From positions 1-35,753 of the forward strand of contig JAKSYS010000646.1 in NCBI GenBank assembly GCA_022925895.1: a stretch of 35,753 bases of DNA, given 5' to 3'. Position 1 is the first letter of the stretch, and every line of letters starts with the position of its first letter. Under the pieces are notes generated by a model. It saw nothing but the letters and a program-made list of their open reading frames with translations, was not told where the DNA came from and ran no database searches. Source of the stretch: Fragilaria crotonensis. Lineage: Eukaryota; Bacillariophyta; Fragilariophyceae; Fragilariales; Fragilariaceae. Positions 19,601-29,985 of this stretch are shown piece after piece. The translations under genes were made by a program, and so were the position numbers.

Positions 19601-20896
19601 CCCCTGATGGTGACGAATATGAACGGAAACATTGACATCCACATCGCCTTCCTTTTCAGGATCAATGATCCAAACCGAATCTGGATTTATATGGTGATGG
19701 AGGTATCCCGCAACATAATGACGGCAGCCTCTTCTTGCCGATGTTGACTGTAAATACTTTTCAAGGTAGTCTCGCCGAAGCTCTTGTGTATTCCTTGTGG
19801 AATGAAAGTCCGCCCCCCCAAATATAGTCCGGTGGTAAGCGGGGAGAATCCTCGTCGGCACATTGCTGTACATGATACACAGACTTGGGTGGAGATTTGT
19901 CGAAAGTGATTCCGACAGCATTACCAGTGAGACGGTCGGGAATGACAAGTTTCGGCGAACCCGATGGATCCTCCATCTCCAGACACAGTCAGGATCACCA
20001 CCCCACAGACGTGTCACATAACCACCTTTCCCAAATCTCCTCTCCTTCTTCCCGTTCTTGACAACCCGAAGCCAGTTAATGTCAAGTGGTACATGCGTAT
20101 TTGGCACGCCAACACATACCTTCCTCCTCTCCCGGTGGCAGTAAAACACACCCGCCTCCGGAAGCACAGCGACCAACGCCCTGAAACGGTGGTCGTGACA
20201 GGGCTCCTTCAGGGAAATGTCATCAATACGCATCTTGACGGGAGTATCAACCGTAGCGCGGGTGGAAGACAATGGCCTTGGAACTTTCTTGGAACGCGCC
20301 AAGACAGCATCGAGAACAATGATCTCAAGAACGTGAGGAACAGCCACACCACACGTCTTGTCGCGATCACACTTCATGAATTGGCACTGTTCCACGGAAA
20401 CATTACCAACACCAAAGGTATCCACTAGTGCTTCGTGAATACTGGAAACGAAGGTTTTGCAAACCTGTGCTCCAGGCGGGATGGCATCATGCACCCACTT
20501 TGAACCGGCTGTGGGCAATCCTGATGATGGAGAAAGCGCTTGGTGAAAGACTCCGACAGATGACGTGGAATGCATTTCGACAACACCGCCGCAGCCTGCA
20601 CTTGACTAGGGCAGAATGTCTTGCGGCGCGCGGGATCCGAAAAATGCGACTCATCTCCAGACGAAAGACCGCGAAAGACACGAGGATTTTTGTACCCGCA
20701 ATGATATAACGCGAGCTCTCCAGGAAACGTTCGGCCCCACATGGGAAGCCACCAATACACGACGACGTACCGGCGAGGCGAGATCCTGAACATCCAAGAC
20801 ATCAGAGTCCGCCTTGCGTTTGCGGTTCTCACAAGGAGAGGAGCCACATTCCCGAGTATGATTGCAAGAGCGTCTCCCAAATGGTGAAGTTGACAT
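16627..20896 (-). pseudogene. Large transposon partner protein with HxD...H...K pattern (putative 2OG-Fe(II) oxygenase-like), frameshifted
   Basis: About 1,400 codons of minus-strand coding sequence in successive frames. The start is ATG 20896 (MSTSPFGRRSCNHTRECG, Cys/basic N-terminus). Coding then passes through frames around 20690-20580, 20575-19990, 19976-19790, 19800-18830 (longest clean part), 18692-18170, 18130-17456, 17429-16926 and fragments down to 16627. The clean part contains NSSHYDVNDASQGFSIW (HxD at 19154-19162), DWYFVLPN, IKLTHGVLISWDGRLIRHC (His at 18968-18970) and VYGTFFAAK (Lys at 18905-18907). This order and spacing fit a double-stranded beta-helix oxygenase that binds iron by H-x-D...H and 2-oxoglutarate by Lys. 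HxDxN...G also recalls TET/JBP enzymes. A downstream segment has an acidic DEGDDEDGGDDEDDSS tract. I recall similar sequences as repeats in diatom genomes; no function is established from sequence alone. Confidence 0.55.
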
Positions 20897-20914
20897 AATT
20901 GCAAGAACAACAAG

Positions 20915-22265
20915 CACCGCGTCACTGGATGGCAACGACGATCCTCTTCGCAACGTCAGGTACCGCGGCGTCAACAAACAATCGAGCGTCACTGGATGGC
21001 AACGACGATTCGTTTCTTCGCAACGTCAAGCGATGGCGACGACAATTCTCTTCGCAACGTCAAGCACCGCGTCACTGGATGGCAACGACGATCCTTTCGC
21101 AACGTCAAGTACCGCGGCGTCAACAAACAATCGAGCGTCACTGGATGGCAACGACGATTCGTTTCTTCGCAACGTCAAGCACCGCGTCACTGGATGGCAA
21201 CGACGATCCTCTTCGCAACGTCAAGTACCGCAGCGTCAACAAACAATCGAGCGTCACTGGATGGCAACGACGATTTGTTTCTTCGCAACGTCAAGCGATG
21301 GCGACGACAATTCTCTTCGCAACGTCAAACACCGCGTCACTGGATGGCAACGACGATCCTTTCGCAACGTCAAGTACTGCAGCGTCAACAAACAATCGAG
21401 CGTCACTGGATGGCAACGACGATTCGTTTCTTCGCAACGTCAAAGCGATGGCGACGACAATTCTCTTCGCAACGTCAAGCACCGCGTCACTGGATGGCAA
21501 CGACGATCCTCTTCGCAACGTCAAGTACCGCGGCGTCAACAAACAATCGAGCGTCACTGGATGGCAACGACGATTCGTTTCTTCGCAACGTCAAAGCGAT
21601 GGCGATGACAATTCTCTTGGCGTCAAACACCGCGTCACTGGATGGCAACGACGATCCTTTCGCAACGTCAAGTACTGCAGCGTCAACAAACAATCGAGCG
21701 TCACTGGATGGCAACGACGATTCGTTTCTTCGCGACGTCAAAGCAATGGCGACGACAATTCTCTTCGCAACGTCAAGCACCGCGTCACTGGATGGCAACG
21801 ACGATTCTCTTCGCAACGTCAAGTACCGCGGCGTCAACAAACAATCGAGCGTCACTGGATGGCAACGACGATTTGTTTCTTCGCAACGTCAAAGCGATGG
21901 CGATGACAATTCTCTTCGCAACGTCAAGCACCGCGTCACTGGATTGCAACGACGATCCTCTTCGCAACGTCAAGAACTGCGGCGTCAACACACAATCGAG
22001 CGTCACTGGATGGCAACGACGATTTGTTTCTTTGCGACGTTAAGTTTCCTTTCTTTGCAGCGATGCGAACCGCGTCACTGGATGGCAGCGACGATTCACT
22101 TTGAAACCTTAAGTACAACGTCGGTAAGGGCGACGAAGATTCCTTTCGCACCGTTAAGCGGCACCGCGTCAGCGAGCGACAGGAACGACAATTCCTCTCG
22201 CGTTAAGCACCGTGTCACTGGATGGAAGCGACGATTTGATCTTGATTGTTACTGGATGGCAACAA
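20915..22265. repeat. Satellite array, 150-bp higher-order unit built from CTTCGCAACGTCAAG-type subunits
   Basis: CACCGCGTCACTGGATGG (or close variants) begins at 20915, 21065, 21180, 21330, 21480, 21628, 21778 and 21929, so the main period is 148-151 bp with one shortened 115-bp unit. Each unit has three subunits ending in CTTCGCAACGTCAA: one starting CACCGCGTCACTGG, one starting TACCGCGGCGTCAACAAAC, and one starting GCGATGGCGACGACAATT. From about 22040 the array becomes degenerate and ends near 22265. It is free of stops over long distances in all three forward frames, a by-product of composition rather than evidence of a gene. It begins only 18 bp upstream of the ATG of the transposon partner gene. 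Confidence 0.92.
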
Positions 22266-22452
22266 AAGATCGTATTCGTCAAACCTTGTGAACGTGTGTT
22301 AATTGCTACAAATTGCGGAAAGAAACTAAAAAGCAGAGCGGTGAAAAAGTACTAGAGGACTACGTACAGGCTAGTTCGCAACATATGTTGCACAAACAAC
22401 AAGACTGCAATGTGGGACTTCATTTTGCCGCTTAAAACCACAAATTTGCGCT
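22266..22452. other. Spacer after the satellite, nothing recognised
   Basis: Short non-coding stretch between the degenerate end of the satellite and a 77-bp duplication. It may hold the right end of the transposon, but no inverted match to the 12.9-13.2 kb region was seen. Confidence 0.3.
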
Positions 22453-22606
22453 GTACAAGCATACATACAAAGAAGGTATCTACATATATGCCATATATGT
22501 AGAAACTTAGTTACATAGGAATTTGCCATGTACACGCATACATGCAAAGAAGGTATCTAGGTATATGCCATGTATGAAGAAACTTAGTTACATAGGAATA
22601 AGTTGA
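22453..22606. repeat. 77-bp tandem duplication
   Basis: GTACAAGCATACATACAAAG at 22453 and GTACACGCATACATGCAAAG at 22530 begin two similar 77-bp units that share AAGAAGGTATCTA, TATATGCCAT and AAACTTAGTTACATAGGAA. The copies differ at several bases. Confidence 0.85.
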
Positions 22607-22897
22607 AACTTGGAAACCATTTGATAACTGTAGCTTACACTGGCAATACGTGCAAAACGACGTATCATAACCGTCGTGGCACTGACATGTTTGCAGTACG
22701 TATCAACCTGTGCTAAGTATCAAAGATATGCATACTACAACTTGCTCATAATGGGAGCATATGCGCATATGCACGCAAAATTTCGTTCGAAATACTACAT
22801 ACGTGACTATATATCTTTGCATTGAGAAAATGCGTTGCAAACCGGTGTAGAATTGAATTCAGGTACTATGCCTCAAAGTACCCGGCACAGACATCTA

Positions 22898-23344
22898 CAT
22901 CATGCTGGTACAAACAAAATTCAAATACCATGCGAGTACTAAACGTACTACAGTAACATAGCAATTCGTACGTGGAGACATATGTATATGTACACCACGT
23001 AATAGAACACAAACGTAGTAAATATAGCTGTACATACAGCATGTACAGGAGTAATAGTATGCATACGGTGATTTGAAATCAAATGTACGACCGGTTGTCC
23101 TCGCATTCGCCCAACGAAAACATCATGCTGGTACCTGGTACAAACAAAATTCAAATACCATGCGTGGTACTAAACGTACTACAGTAACATAGCAATGCGT
23201 ACGTGGAGACATATGTATACACCATGTATACAATAGAACATAAACGTAGTAAATATAGCTGTACATACAGCATGTACAAGGAGTACTAGTACGGTGATTT
23301 GAAATCAAATGTACGACCGGTTGTCCTCGCATCCGCCCAACAAA
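22898..23344. repeat. 223-bp tandem duplication
   Basis: CATCATGCTGGTAC starts at 22898 and 23121. The two units of about 223 bp share ACAAAATTCAAATACCATGC, ACGTACTACAGTAACATAGC, AATATAGCTGTACATACAGC and the right-end sequence GATTTGAAATCAAATGTACG. Small indels distinguish the copies. The duplication ends just upstream of the ATG (23360) of the unrecognised gene and probably includes duplicated promoter or UTR sequence. Confidence 0.88.
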
Positions 23345-23359
23345 AGGAGCGCACAAAAC

Positions 23360-25056
23360 ATGAAAAGAAACACAAACTCCAACACATTGTCTGAAACATT
23401 GTACGACCAGGTAAGAGGAAACAAGCAATTAAGACGAACAGGAATGCCGCCAAAGAGGGTTTGGAATGATGAAAACATAGACCCAGAATCAGGAGGTAGG
23501 TCAAAAGATGTGCAGGGAAGGAGAGTACAGCAGAGGAGGAGTCTGCGCAACTTGAATCAAAATTTGGAACGGCATTTGAACGCAAATGGCAACGAGTAGA
23601 GGAAGCTCACCATCTAAGTCTGTATTGGAGGAACTAGACACCCTTTCACAAGATAACTGCTCTAGTAGTGAGGATGACTCTCATGCAGTAGGAGAAGGTC
23701 ACCATGAGCGGGATCGCCAGCAACAGGAGGGAGGACCCCATTTTTCTGGTGATGTGCAAGTCGACGGCATGCCTCCATCCAGAGACATTCCAGGTGACAC
23801 TTCATATCACCTGAACAATGGGAATATGCTGCAGGGTGGAAGCAACAGTACTGCAAATATGCAAGTCGGTGGCAGGCCGCCATCTACCGGAGGCAGACCT
23901 CCATTCGGAGACAGACCCATCCAAACTGCACGTGACCAGAACAGGACACAAGCTCCACTCAATCATTGGACAAGCACACAGTCAGACAACCATGTTCGTC
24001 AGAATGGACGATTGCCTCCATCCAGAGGAAACGACTTCAATGATGACTTGTTGGTCTCTCGACAGCAGCAACCTCCAATGAATCAGGAAATGCACCAGAG
24101 ACACCACGTGCAGAACCAGCAGGAGTCCATTTGGGAACATCACGAAGGTGTTGGACAAGATATCAGGTACAGGGCAGGAGATCGGACACTACTACATGAA
24201 GCCGGAAGACGAGCCATGTCCTACAGAGCCGCAAAAGCAATGCAGCAGAAACATGTTGCCGATCGCATACAGATTGTGGTGAAAACGAAAGTCTTCCGGA
24301 AATGCAAGTTCATTACAAGCGGGGAACACTTCGACAAGGTAATGCAGGTGGTTGTGGATTCGGAGAAACCAGCTGATGCTTCCAAATTTGTGAGGATCTA
24401 CAAAACATGTGTCGTTGGAAGCCTGAATACTAAACGTAGCACATGTGGGCAAGCTGCTACTGAAGCAGTGATGAAACTGCTGAAGATTAAAAACATGTTG
24501 ATGAAGTGGAGCCACCGCCCTATTCAATGGATATCCTTTGCAAGCTACGGCAGTCACAGTCTGATCTGGAGAGAGGCCTTTCTGTGGTTTGCTGGTGAAT
24601 TGCTGGAATGTGTCAGTGGAAAGAGGGCATGGGGGCGAGGACAAAGTATAAGGCAATGATATCAGAAGCAACATCAAACGATACCGGAGAACTGATTGTG
24701 ACGGTTTCGGACGAAGCATTTGCGTTGCTTCTATATGAAAATTATATTGACAAGTGGATCAAGAGGTACCACGAGGATCGAAGGGAGAAGAGAGGTCAAA
24801 ACGGATTGCTGGGAGGTACACAAGAAGTAGCGTTGGGTACTGTGAATATGGAGGCTGGAGCGAGGACGGTGTGCTGCGATTCAATGAATTGTGCCAAATG
24901 GTGCAAGAGGACAGGGCCAGTCGAAATGCAAGGGAGGCTGAGGGTAGGCTAATGGCAAGTCTTCGGCAACAAGCAGGACAGGGAGTGGAGAGGAGCAATG
25001 AGAGGAGGTGGATTACAGTGATTCGCAAAGGAGTTTGGACCGGAATGAACAAGTAG
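23360..25056 (+). pseudogene. Unrecognised gene, probably a mobile-element or multicopy family protein, frameshifted
   Basis: Four plus-strand frames join: 23360-23599, 23586-about 24640, about 24630-24800 and about 24800-25056. The first is basic (MPPKRVWNDENIDPESGG). The second has a 190-residue low-complexity region rich in Gln, His, Pro and Gly with repeated PPSRG/PPSTGGRPP pieces, then a folded domain (RIQIVVKTKVFRKCKFITSG, GSLNTKRSTCGQAATEAVMK). The third and fourth give VSDEAFALLLYENYIDKWIK, then YGGWSEDGVLRFNELCQMVQ and a charged helical tail. Shifts lie near 23590, at a G-run near 24632, and near 24800. The WSxxGxxRFNEL segment resembles accessory proteins of DNA transposons that I have seen in algae, but I cannot name the family. 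No catalytic motif is visible. Confidence 0.55.
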
Positions 25057-25242
25057 TCAATGCATTTATTGAGTTGTAACTAGCAACAATTGAACGCAGC
25101 GACCCAGTACTATGAAAAGCAGTATTATTATACAGGGAATGGTACTGTGACAAGATGATACATTGTAACAAAGAATGGACATCCAAAGCATGCGTGGTGC
25201 AGTGACAAAAAGGTGATTGGTGTAGAATGAATGTTACAACGC
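25057..25242. other. Downstream flank, nothing recognised
   Basis: AT-rich sequence following the unrecognised gene; possibly its 3' UTR. GATACATTGTAACAAAG here resembles pieces of the degenerate repeats that follow. Confidence 0.3.
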
Positions 25243-25490
25243 TGTACTGGACTAAAAAAAACATTGTACAAAGACAAACAAATTACGGACAGTAAGCAGG
25301 CAATGGTACAATAAAAAAAATGTTACATGTAACATGCACGTCGGGACGATGTACTGGACTCAAAAAATATTGGTACATGCACAAAAAAATAAACAGGAAA
25401 AACAATATGGTACATTGTAATAAGATATTTCGAAGTGTACCGGACTCAAAAAAAAACAGTCTATGTAACAAATATGTTACATGTACCACC
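25243..25490. repeat. Degenerate repeats headed by TGTACTGGACTCAAAAAA
   Basis: TGTACTGGACTAAAAAAAA (25243), TGTACTGGACTCAAAAAA (25350) and TGTACCGGACTCAAAAAAAA (25436) head three loosely similar blocks of 86-107 bp that also share ACATTGTA and ATGTTACATGTA pieces. A perfect palindrome ATGTTACATGTAACAT is at 25320-25335. Confidence 0.7.
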
Positions 25491-25745
25491 CGCCACCTTG
25501 TGATGTAGGCCGACGAGGCGGACAATACGACAGTTTTTGTACTGTGCTGCAGGAAGTTCAGGCTGACATTGCGTGCGGGCAAGAACACAATCTGGACGCA
25601 ATAAAAAAAAACTGAAAATCTAATTAACGTGCTGCCGCTGTATCCGACTTAGGAGATACTCGACCCACACGGTTCAACACTACTGCCGTGATGGTAGTGG
25701 CATCAAACGGTTCCATTCCTTCGTGGAGTTCTCGGGTACCTTGTA

Positions 25746-26108
25746 CTATACGTCGGCAGGTACATGTACCGGTCTGAAATAGGACTGTATTGTTCTTACT
25801 CCCTGCCTTGATTGCTCGCGTACTCGTCGGAGGCTGTCGCGTATTAACGGCGTGTTCATTGTTATCCAATTTCGTGTGACCCATGTGGGCCTCTGCAGAT
25901 GCGTCATCACATCGGTATGTAACAATTGTTGTACCGGCTCAACAAAGGTTGCAGTCATTGCTGCTGGCACTGCAGTGTCATTGTCTTGTTCTCCTCCTCG
26001 TGCATCTCGTCCATGCACTAGACCTCTCGCGGACGGAGCGCCGACTTCTTGATGGGTTGGAACAAATTGCCTCTGATGTACAAATATGGAGGCTTTCAGT
26101 GAAATCAC
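25746..26108 (-). pseudogene. LINE copy C ORF2 C-terminal tail
   Basis: A 120-codon minus-strand frame. Its second half (VTRNWITMNTPLIRDSLRRV, then GVRTIQSYFRPV) closely parallels the end of copy A (TTRNWIHTNGPILRESLRRA, SIRSYFAPVR), which identifies it as the extreme C-terminus of LINE ORF2. The first half (VPTHQEVGAPSARGLVHGRD) is variable linker. The zinc-binding domain that should precede it is missing. Confidence 0.7.
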
Positions 26109-26570
26109 GTCTACACTAGCTTCAGGCGGACTTGGAGATAATGCGGCGACTCATGGATGGATTCTAAGTACGGGAAAAGAGATTCTCTATCAATGCTCTG
26201 GCCCTGTGGACGGTCCTGATACTGACATCATCAACACGCCCATGACTTGGCGGCTGCAGCGTCTCTCTTCCTATCATCTCTATCTGAATTCTGGGGCATT
26301 CGCCATCGATGTTTGTTTAGGTGGTACGGATAGTCAATCACCAATCAGCCGGTTTATAAATTCTGTCGTGGATCTCGCCCTTGTCGCATGCCCCCGGACT
26401 CTGATCTTCTGTCCATTATTTCAACTTGTCGACGGAAACTCAAGAGACCGTTCACACCTTACTGGGTTCGTGCGCATCAAGATAACTCCATGGCCTACGA
26501 TAGGCTCCCTGTGTCTGCACGCCTTAATATCGACGCCGACTTTTTGGCAACACACAATTTTCTAGTTTAG
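26086..26570 (+). pseudogene. LINE copy C RNase H fragment (inverted), frameshifted
   Basis: The plus-strand frame from 26086 gives ASGGLGDNAATHGWILSTGK and QCSGPVDGP, matching ASDGGLKDARGTFGWTLSTS and EGSGPVDGP of copy D RNase H; the first catalytic Asp is replaced here (ASGG). GGTDSQSPISRFINSV holds the third acidic position. Near 26385 the frame shifts to one encoding YWVRAHQDNSMAYDRLPVSA and LNIDADFLATHNF, the last RNase H motifs. It ends abruptly at about 26570. The fragment is non-functional. Confidence 0.7.
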
Positions 26571-26646
26571 AGTTTCGCAAGTACAGTCTGTCCGCAGTCC
26601 GTAATTGCGTACAGTAAATAGGAAGTTGTCGCGTACCCCAAGCATC

Positions 26647-29600
26647 ATGACCATGACCGAAGGAACGGCTCCCACGCCTCCTTCGGCTCTCCCCGTCGAT
26701 TTGACTCCATCGCACACGATGTATGGATTCGAGACTGACACCTGGGTAGATCAACCCATTCCCGAAGCTCCCGACTGGTTTTCCCGCCAAGAACGTTATC
26801 GTAGGAACGCCAACGCGCAGGCCTATCGGCAGTACGGACACCCAACCAACTGGAATCGATACATTCATCTTGGATTGTTTGTGTTCGAAGATTGTTTCGA
26901 ATGCGACAAAGTTTGGGCAGCTGTTAACACGGATCCTCTCATGGTCCATAGAGCAATCTGGTATAACTTCATGAGTCACGTTGATCGTGATCTCCAGGTT
27001 CCAGTCAAGTTAAACGATTGGGCAACCAACATCTCTCAACCGTATCTAGCGGTCCATGACCCAACGACATTGCACGAAACCGATACCACTGCTTACTCTT
27101 GGAAAGAGATGCGATTTTCAAACAGCAAGAGGAAATGGAGATTGACGATGCCCAAGCTTGGATCCCAGTTTCAGGACGCCGTCGATCAAAGAGCCCACCA
27201 AATCAGCAGTCCATTATTAACGTGAATACGAGCAATGTTGTCGGTGCCTTTGCTCCTGGTTTTAATCTTCCCCCAGAAGAATTACCAAGGAACTATCGAC
27301 CCATGGAAAACAAACTGCCGGAACAACGAGGACAACTCCCATTGATCCAAAAGAACAAAGACGTGATCGAAAGGAAAGGGGAAAAAGCTGACCAGCTCAA
27401 CAAAACGATGAGAGAGAATAAGAAGCAGGATTCTCAGCAACTTCCACTTGGTCGAAATGTGACGGATAACGAAGTTGAACAGAAACCCAACACGTATTTG
27501 GTAACAACCGACATGATCTAAATGAAAAGGAGAGTACGACGCCATGGAACAATACAACCACCCAAACAGCACCACATCCAAACATTCCGACAAACGATGG
27601 TACCCATCGAGTCACGATCAAATGGTTCCCACCGGAGGATTTGGCAGTATACGAAAGCGACAAAATAAAATGAATGAAGCAATCTACAACTTAGTGAGTG
27701 ATATTCTCCCGAACAATACGGAATGCTGTACCGGTGGGAAAGCGAAGATTTGATGATGTCAAATTCGGTGCAAAATCTAACAGCTATCGGGTTACGAGAC
27801 TATATATCTCCGAAAGTTACAATGATACCAGAGCGATCTCAGATGATATTTGGAGTCCGCTTTGGCTTTAAGAACAATCCGTCCATGTGGAAGAATTCTG
27901 AAATGATGAAGGAAAAGTTTACAACAAAACAACTTGATGTCACAATTTCAAACTCTGCGAGCTCAAGTGGTAAAATGGTTACAGCGGGATATATCCTGCT
28001 CAAAGCTCCGAACACCACTCATAAACTCTGGTACAACAAGTATTTAAGGAGTTTACTGCCGGATCATGCTCCATTTTTGACGTCATTCGACAGAAAAAGT
28101 GCCCTATGGATCAGCTAATTCCACATCTCACGATCCAATGCGGGGAGAAACATGTCACACCGTTGTGCCAAGCACTTCTTCCGATCATGACGGGACGAGG
28201 TATCGCTCTGTTCTTACCAAGATACGCACTAGGCACAATGAGCAACGAACAGGTTCGGAAACATTTTCAGTTCCATGACAGGTGGGCAAAGTCATTGCAA
28301 GCGATCACACTTTCTCCACAAGTCACTCATCTTGATCAAGTTCGCACTGAATACCATGAAGACGGATCAACAACAAAACGATCTACACGAGAATGGATAG
28401 CATCTCTTAAAGAAAAGGACGGAACCACTTCAGCTTTATGCGATGCAGTTAACGGGACAAATGACAACAAGGCATATTTGGTGACTCCGAGTCATTATTT
28501 TAAACGCGCACAATATCAATGGCAGCAATACAAATCAAGGCTTTTCCCTCCGAGTCATCGAGAAGCAAGGTTCAGAGACAATTTACCAGGTCTTCCCGAC
28601 GTAATAGTCATTCAGACGGAGATCCAAGCAAATGTGCAATTCCTGGAACAAATGTCGATGGCGACAACATGGCACCGAGAACCAGAAGGACAACCAAGGT
28701 CAGATTCAACGTCGCCAAGCAACAATTCCAATCACAACAAGCCCCAAACAGTCTCACAGAACACCAGTCTGAACTCACATCTCCAACGCACAAAACAAGC
28801 ATGGCCAACTCCATCTGAGGCGTCCAACAACCGTAGCGATCAGTCCACTGGAACAACTAACCAACGCAACAACCATGAGCAAAACAATCCGTACCTCGGG
28901 TCGGAGGCAAGTTCTGCCACAAGTATGGAAGAGGAAAGAAGCACAACCTCAACACGATCAATGACAGTTGTCTCTCGAATGAATAGCACGGACTCTAGAT
29001 TCCATGAACTCGAACAGTTAATCAAACGACAACAACAGGAGTCGAAAACATCAGGGAAGATATCATCGGACCGCTTGAACAATCTTGAACGGCAATTCAC
29101 AAGAATAGAGGAGTTGGATACCAAAATGTCGGCAGTCCAGACGCAACTAGAACATTCAAATGTGAAGCTGGAACAATCGGCAAAAGAGCAAAAGATCTTA
29201 TCAGATAATTTGGAGGTACTTTCCAAGGAAACATCCCACCAATTTTCAGACATGAACGACAAGATACTTCTCACAATGGAAAGCCAACAAGACATGTCAT
29301 ACACGATGTTGGACATGAGAAACAATTCGAACAATTATCTCAGTTTATGACAGCCATGGCGGACAAAATGGAAATAGCAATGACACGACAACACATCGAC
29401 GGCACGAAGTATTCAAACCCTGGAAATTTGGAAAATCCTAGGGCAAACAAGAAGCCAACATAGTGGCGGGTCGAGCGTGCATTCTGGATCGACGAAATCG
29501 AAGACATCTCAGGACTCATCCCAAGACACGAGCGTTTACAGATCTCCTGAGAAAAAGAAGCATACAAGATCCAAACACCGAATCGGCGATGACGAACACA

Positions 29601-29680
29601 ACAACTGCATAATTGCGGATAAGATAGATAAGGACAAGATTAAACCAATAGAGGGCCTTGCATACCAAGAAGAAGGGTGA
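26647..29680 (+). pseudogene. LINE copy D ORF1 protein, frameshifted
   Basis: ATG 26647 opens a frame (MTMTEGTAPTPPSALPVDL) running to about 27100. The frame then shifts to DDAQAWIPVSGRRRSKSPPN and again to a beta-rich segment (TNDGTHRVTIKWFPPEDLAV, about 27590) that parallels the same part of copy B. Next come 27723-28118 (RSQMIFGVRFGFKNNPSMWK) and 28106-29350, which includes a Ser/Asn/Gln-rich linker and a long coiled coil (about 28990-29345, heptads such as LNNLERQFTRIEELDTKMSA). Another shift near 29345 gives QFMTAMADKMEIAMTRQHID and then a basic tail (VYRSPEKKKHTRSKHR) to 29680. Its likely role is an RNA-binding, self-associating nucleoprotein component. Whether the first 150 residues belong to ORF1 or to a separate gene is not certain. 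Confidence 0.6.
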
Positions 29681-29985
29681 AGGATTCGCAATTCATGGAA
29701 TCGGTGGTGAAGACCTTCTTGAGGATATGTCTGAGTCGTCGGACGTCTGCTTAAACCTTGAAGATGCTTTCGAGGAACTACAACACGCTAATACCCTACA
29801 CCAGGCTAGCGGACAACATCATATTGGGAACCTTGCATCCCGCGAAGCCCCAACCGATCTGGACGATCAATACACAAGACCCCTCGATCCAGACGGTGGC
29901 AAACCTGATTAATGGCGACACAGCATCATAATCAGCAGCGTACAGAGGAGGTGATGCGGACACGAGGACTACCGCGAACGAGGAA

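Larger units (their letters stand above)
13208..20896. mobile_element. Two-gene DNA transposon (transposase + large partner protein), ends undefined
   Basis: A plus-strand transposase (13208-16588) and a minus-strand partner gene (20896-16627) converge with 38 bp between their stops. This compact tail-to-tail layout is expected for a two-gene transposon, not for unrelated genes. Both are frameshifted to a similar degree, which suggests they decayed together. Coordinates cover only the genes: left end somewhere in 12898-13207, right end at or beyond the satellite (20915-22270). Terminal inverted repeats were searched for by eye and not found. Confidence 0.6.
25607..26570 (-). mobile_element. 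LINE-like retroelement copy C with an inverted 5' part (twin-priming-like)
   Basis: The 3' part (ORF2 tail and 3' UTR, 26108-25607) is on the minus strand. The abutting segment 26086-26570 carries the RNase H domain on the plus strand. Read in the minus direction the copy is therefore [inverted RNase H][tail][3' UTR], the structure produced when two primers are used during target-primed reverse transcription. The 3' UTR motifs TTAACGTGCTGCCGCT (25624-25639) and TCGACCCACACG (25660-25671) match copy A, followed by an A-run on the plus strand at 25602-25611. Confidence 0.65.

Noticed and set aside
20862..22291. Long forward reading frames (about 250-430 codons) across the satellite
   Set aside because: All three forward frames are open because the repeat lacks stops and its unit is close to a multiple of three. 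Products are pure repeats of the satellite, so no gene is called.
12898..22452. Terminal inverted repeats or target duplication for the DNA transposon
   Set aside because: No convincing inverted match between the left flank and the regions right of the partner gene was found by eye, so boundaries are left open.
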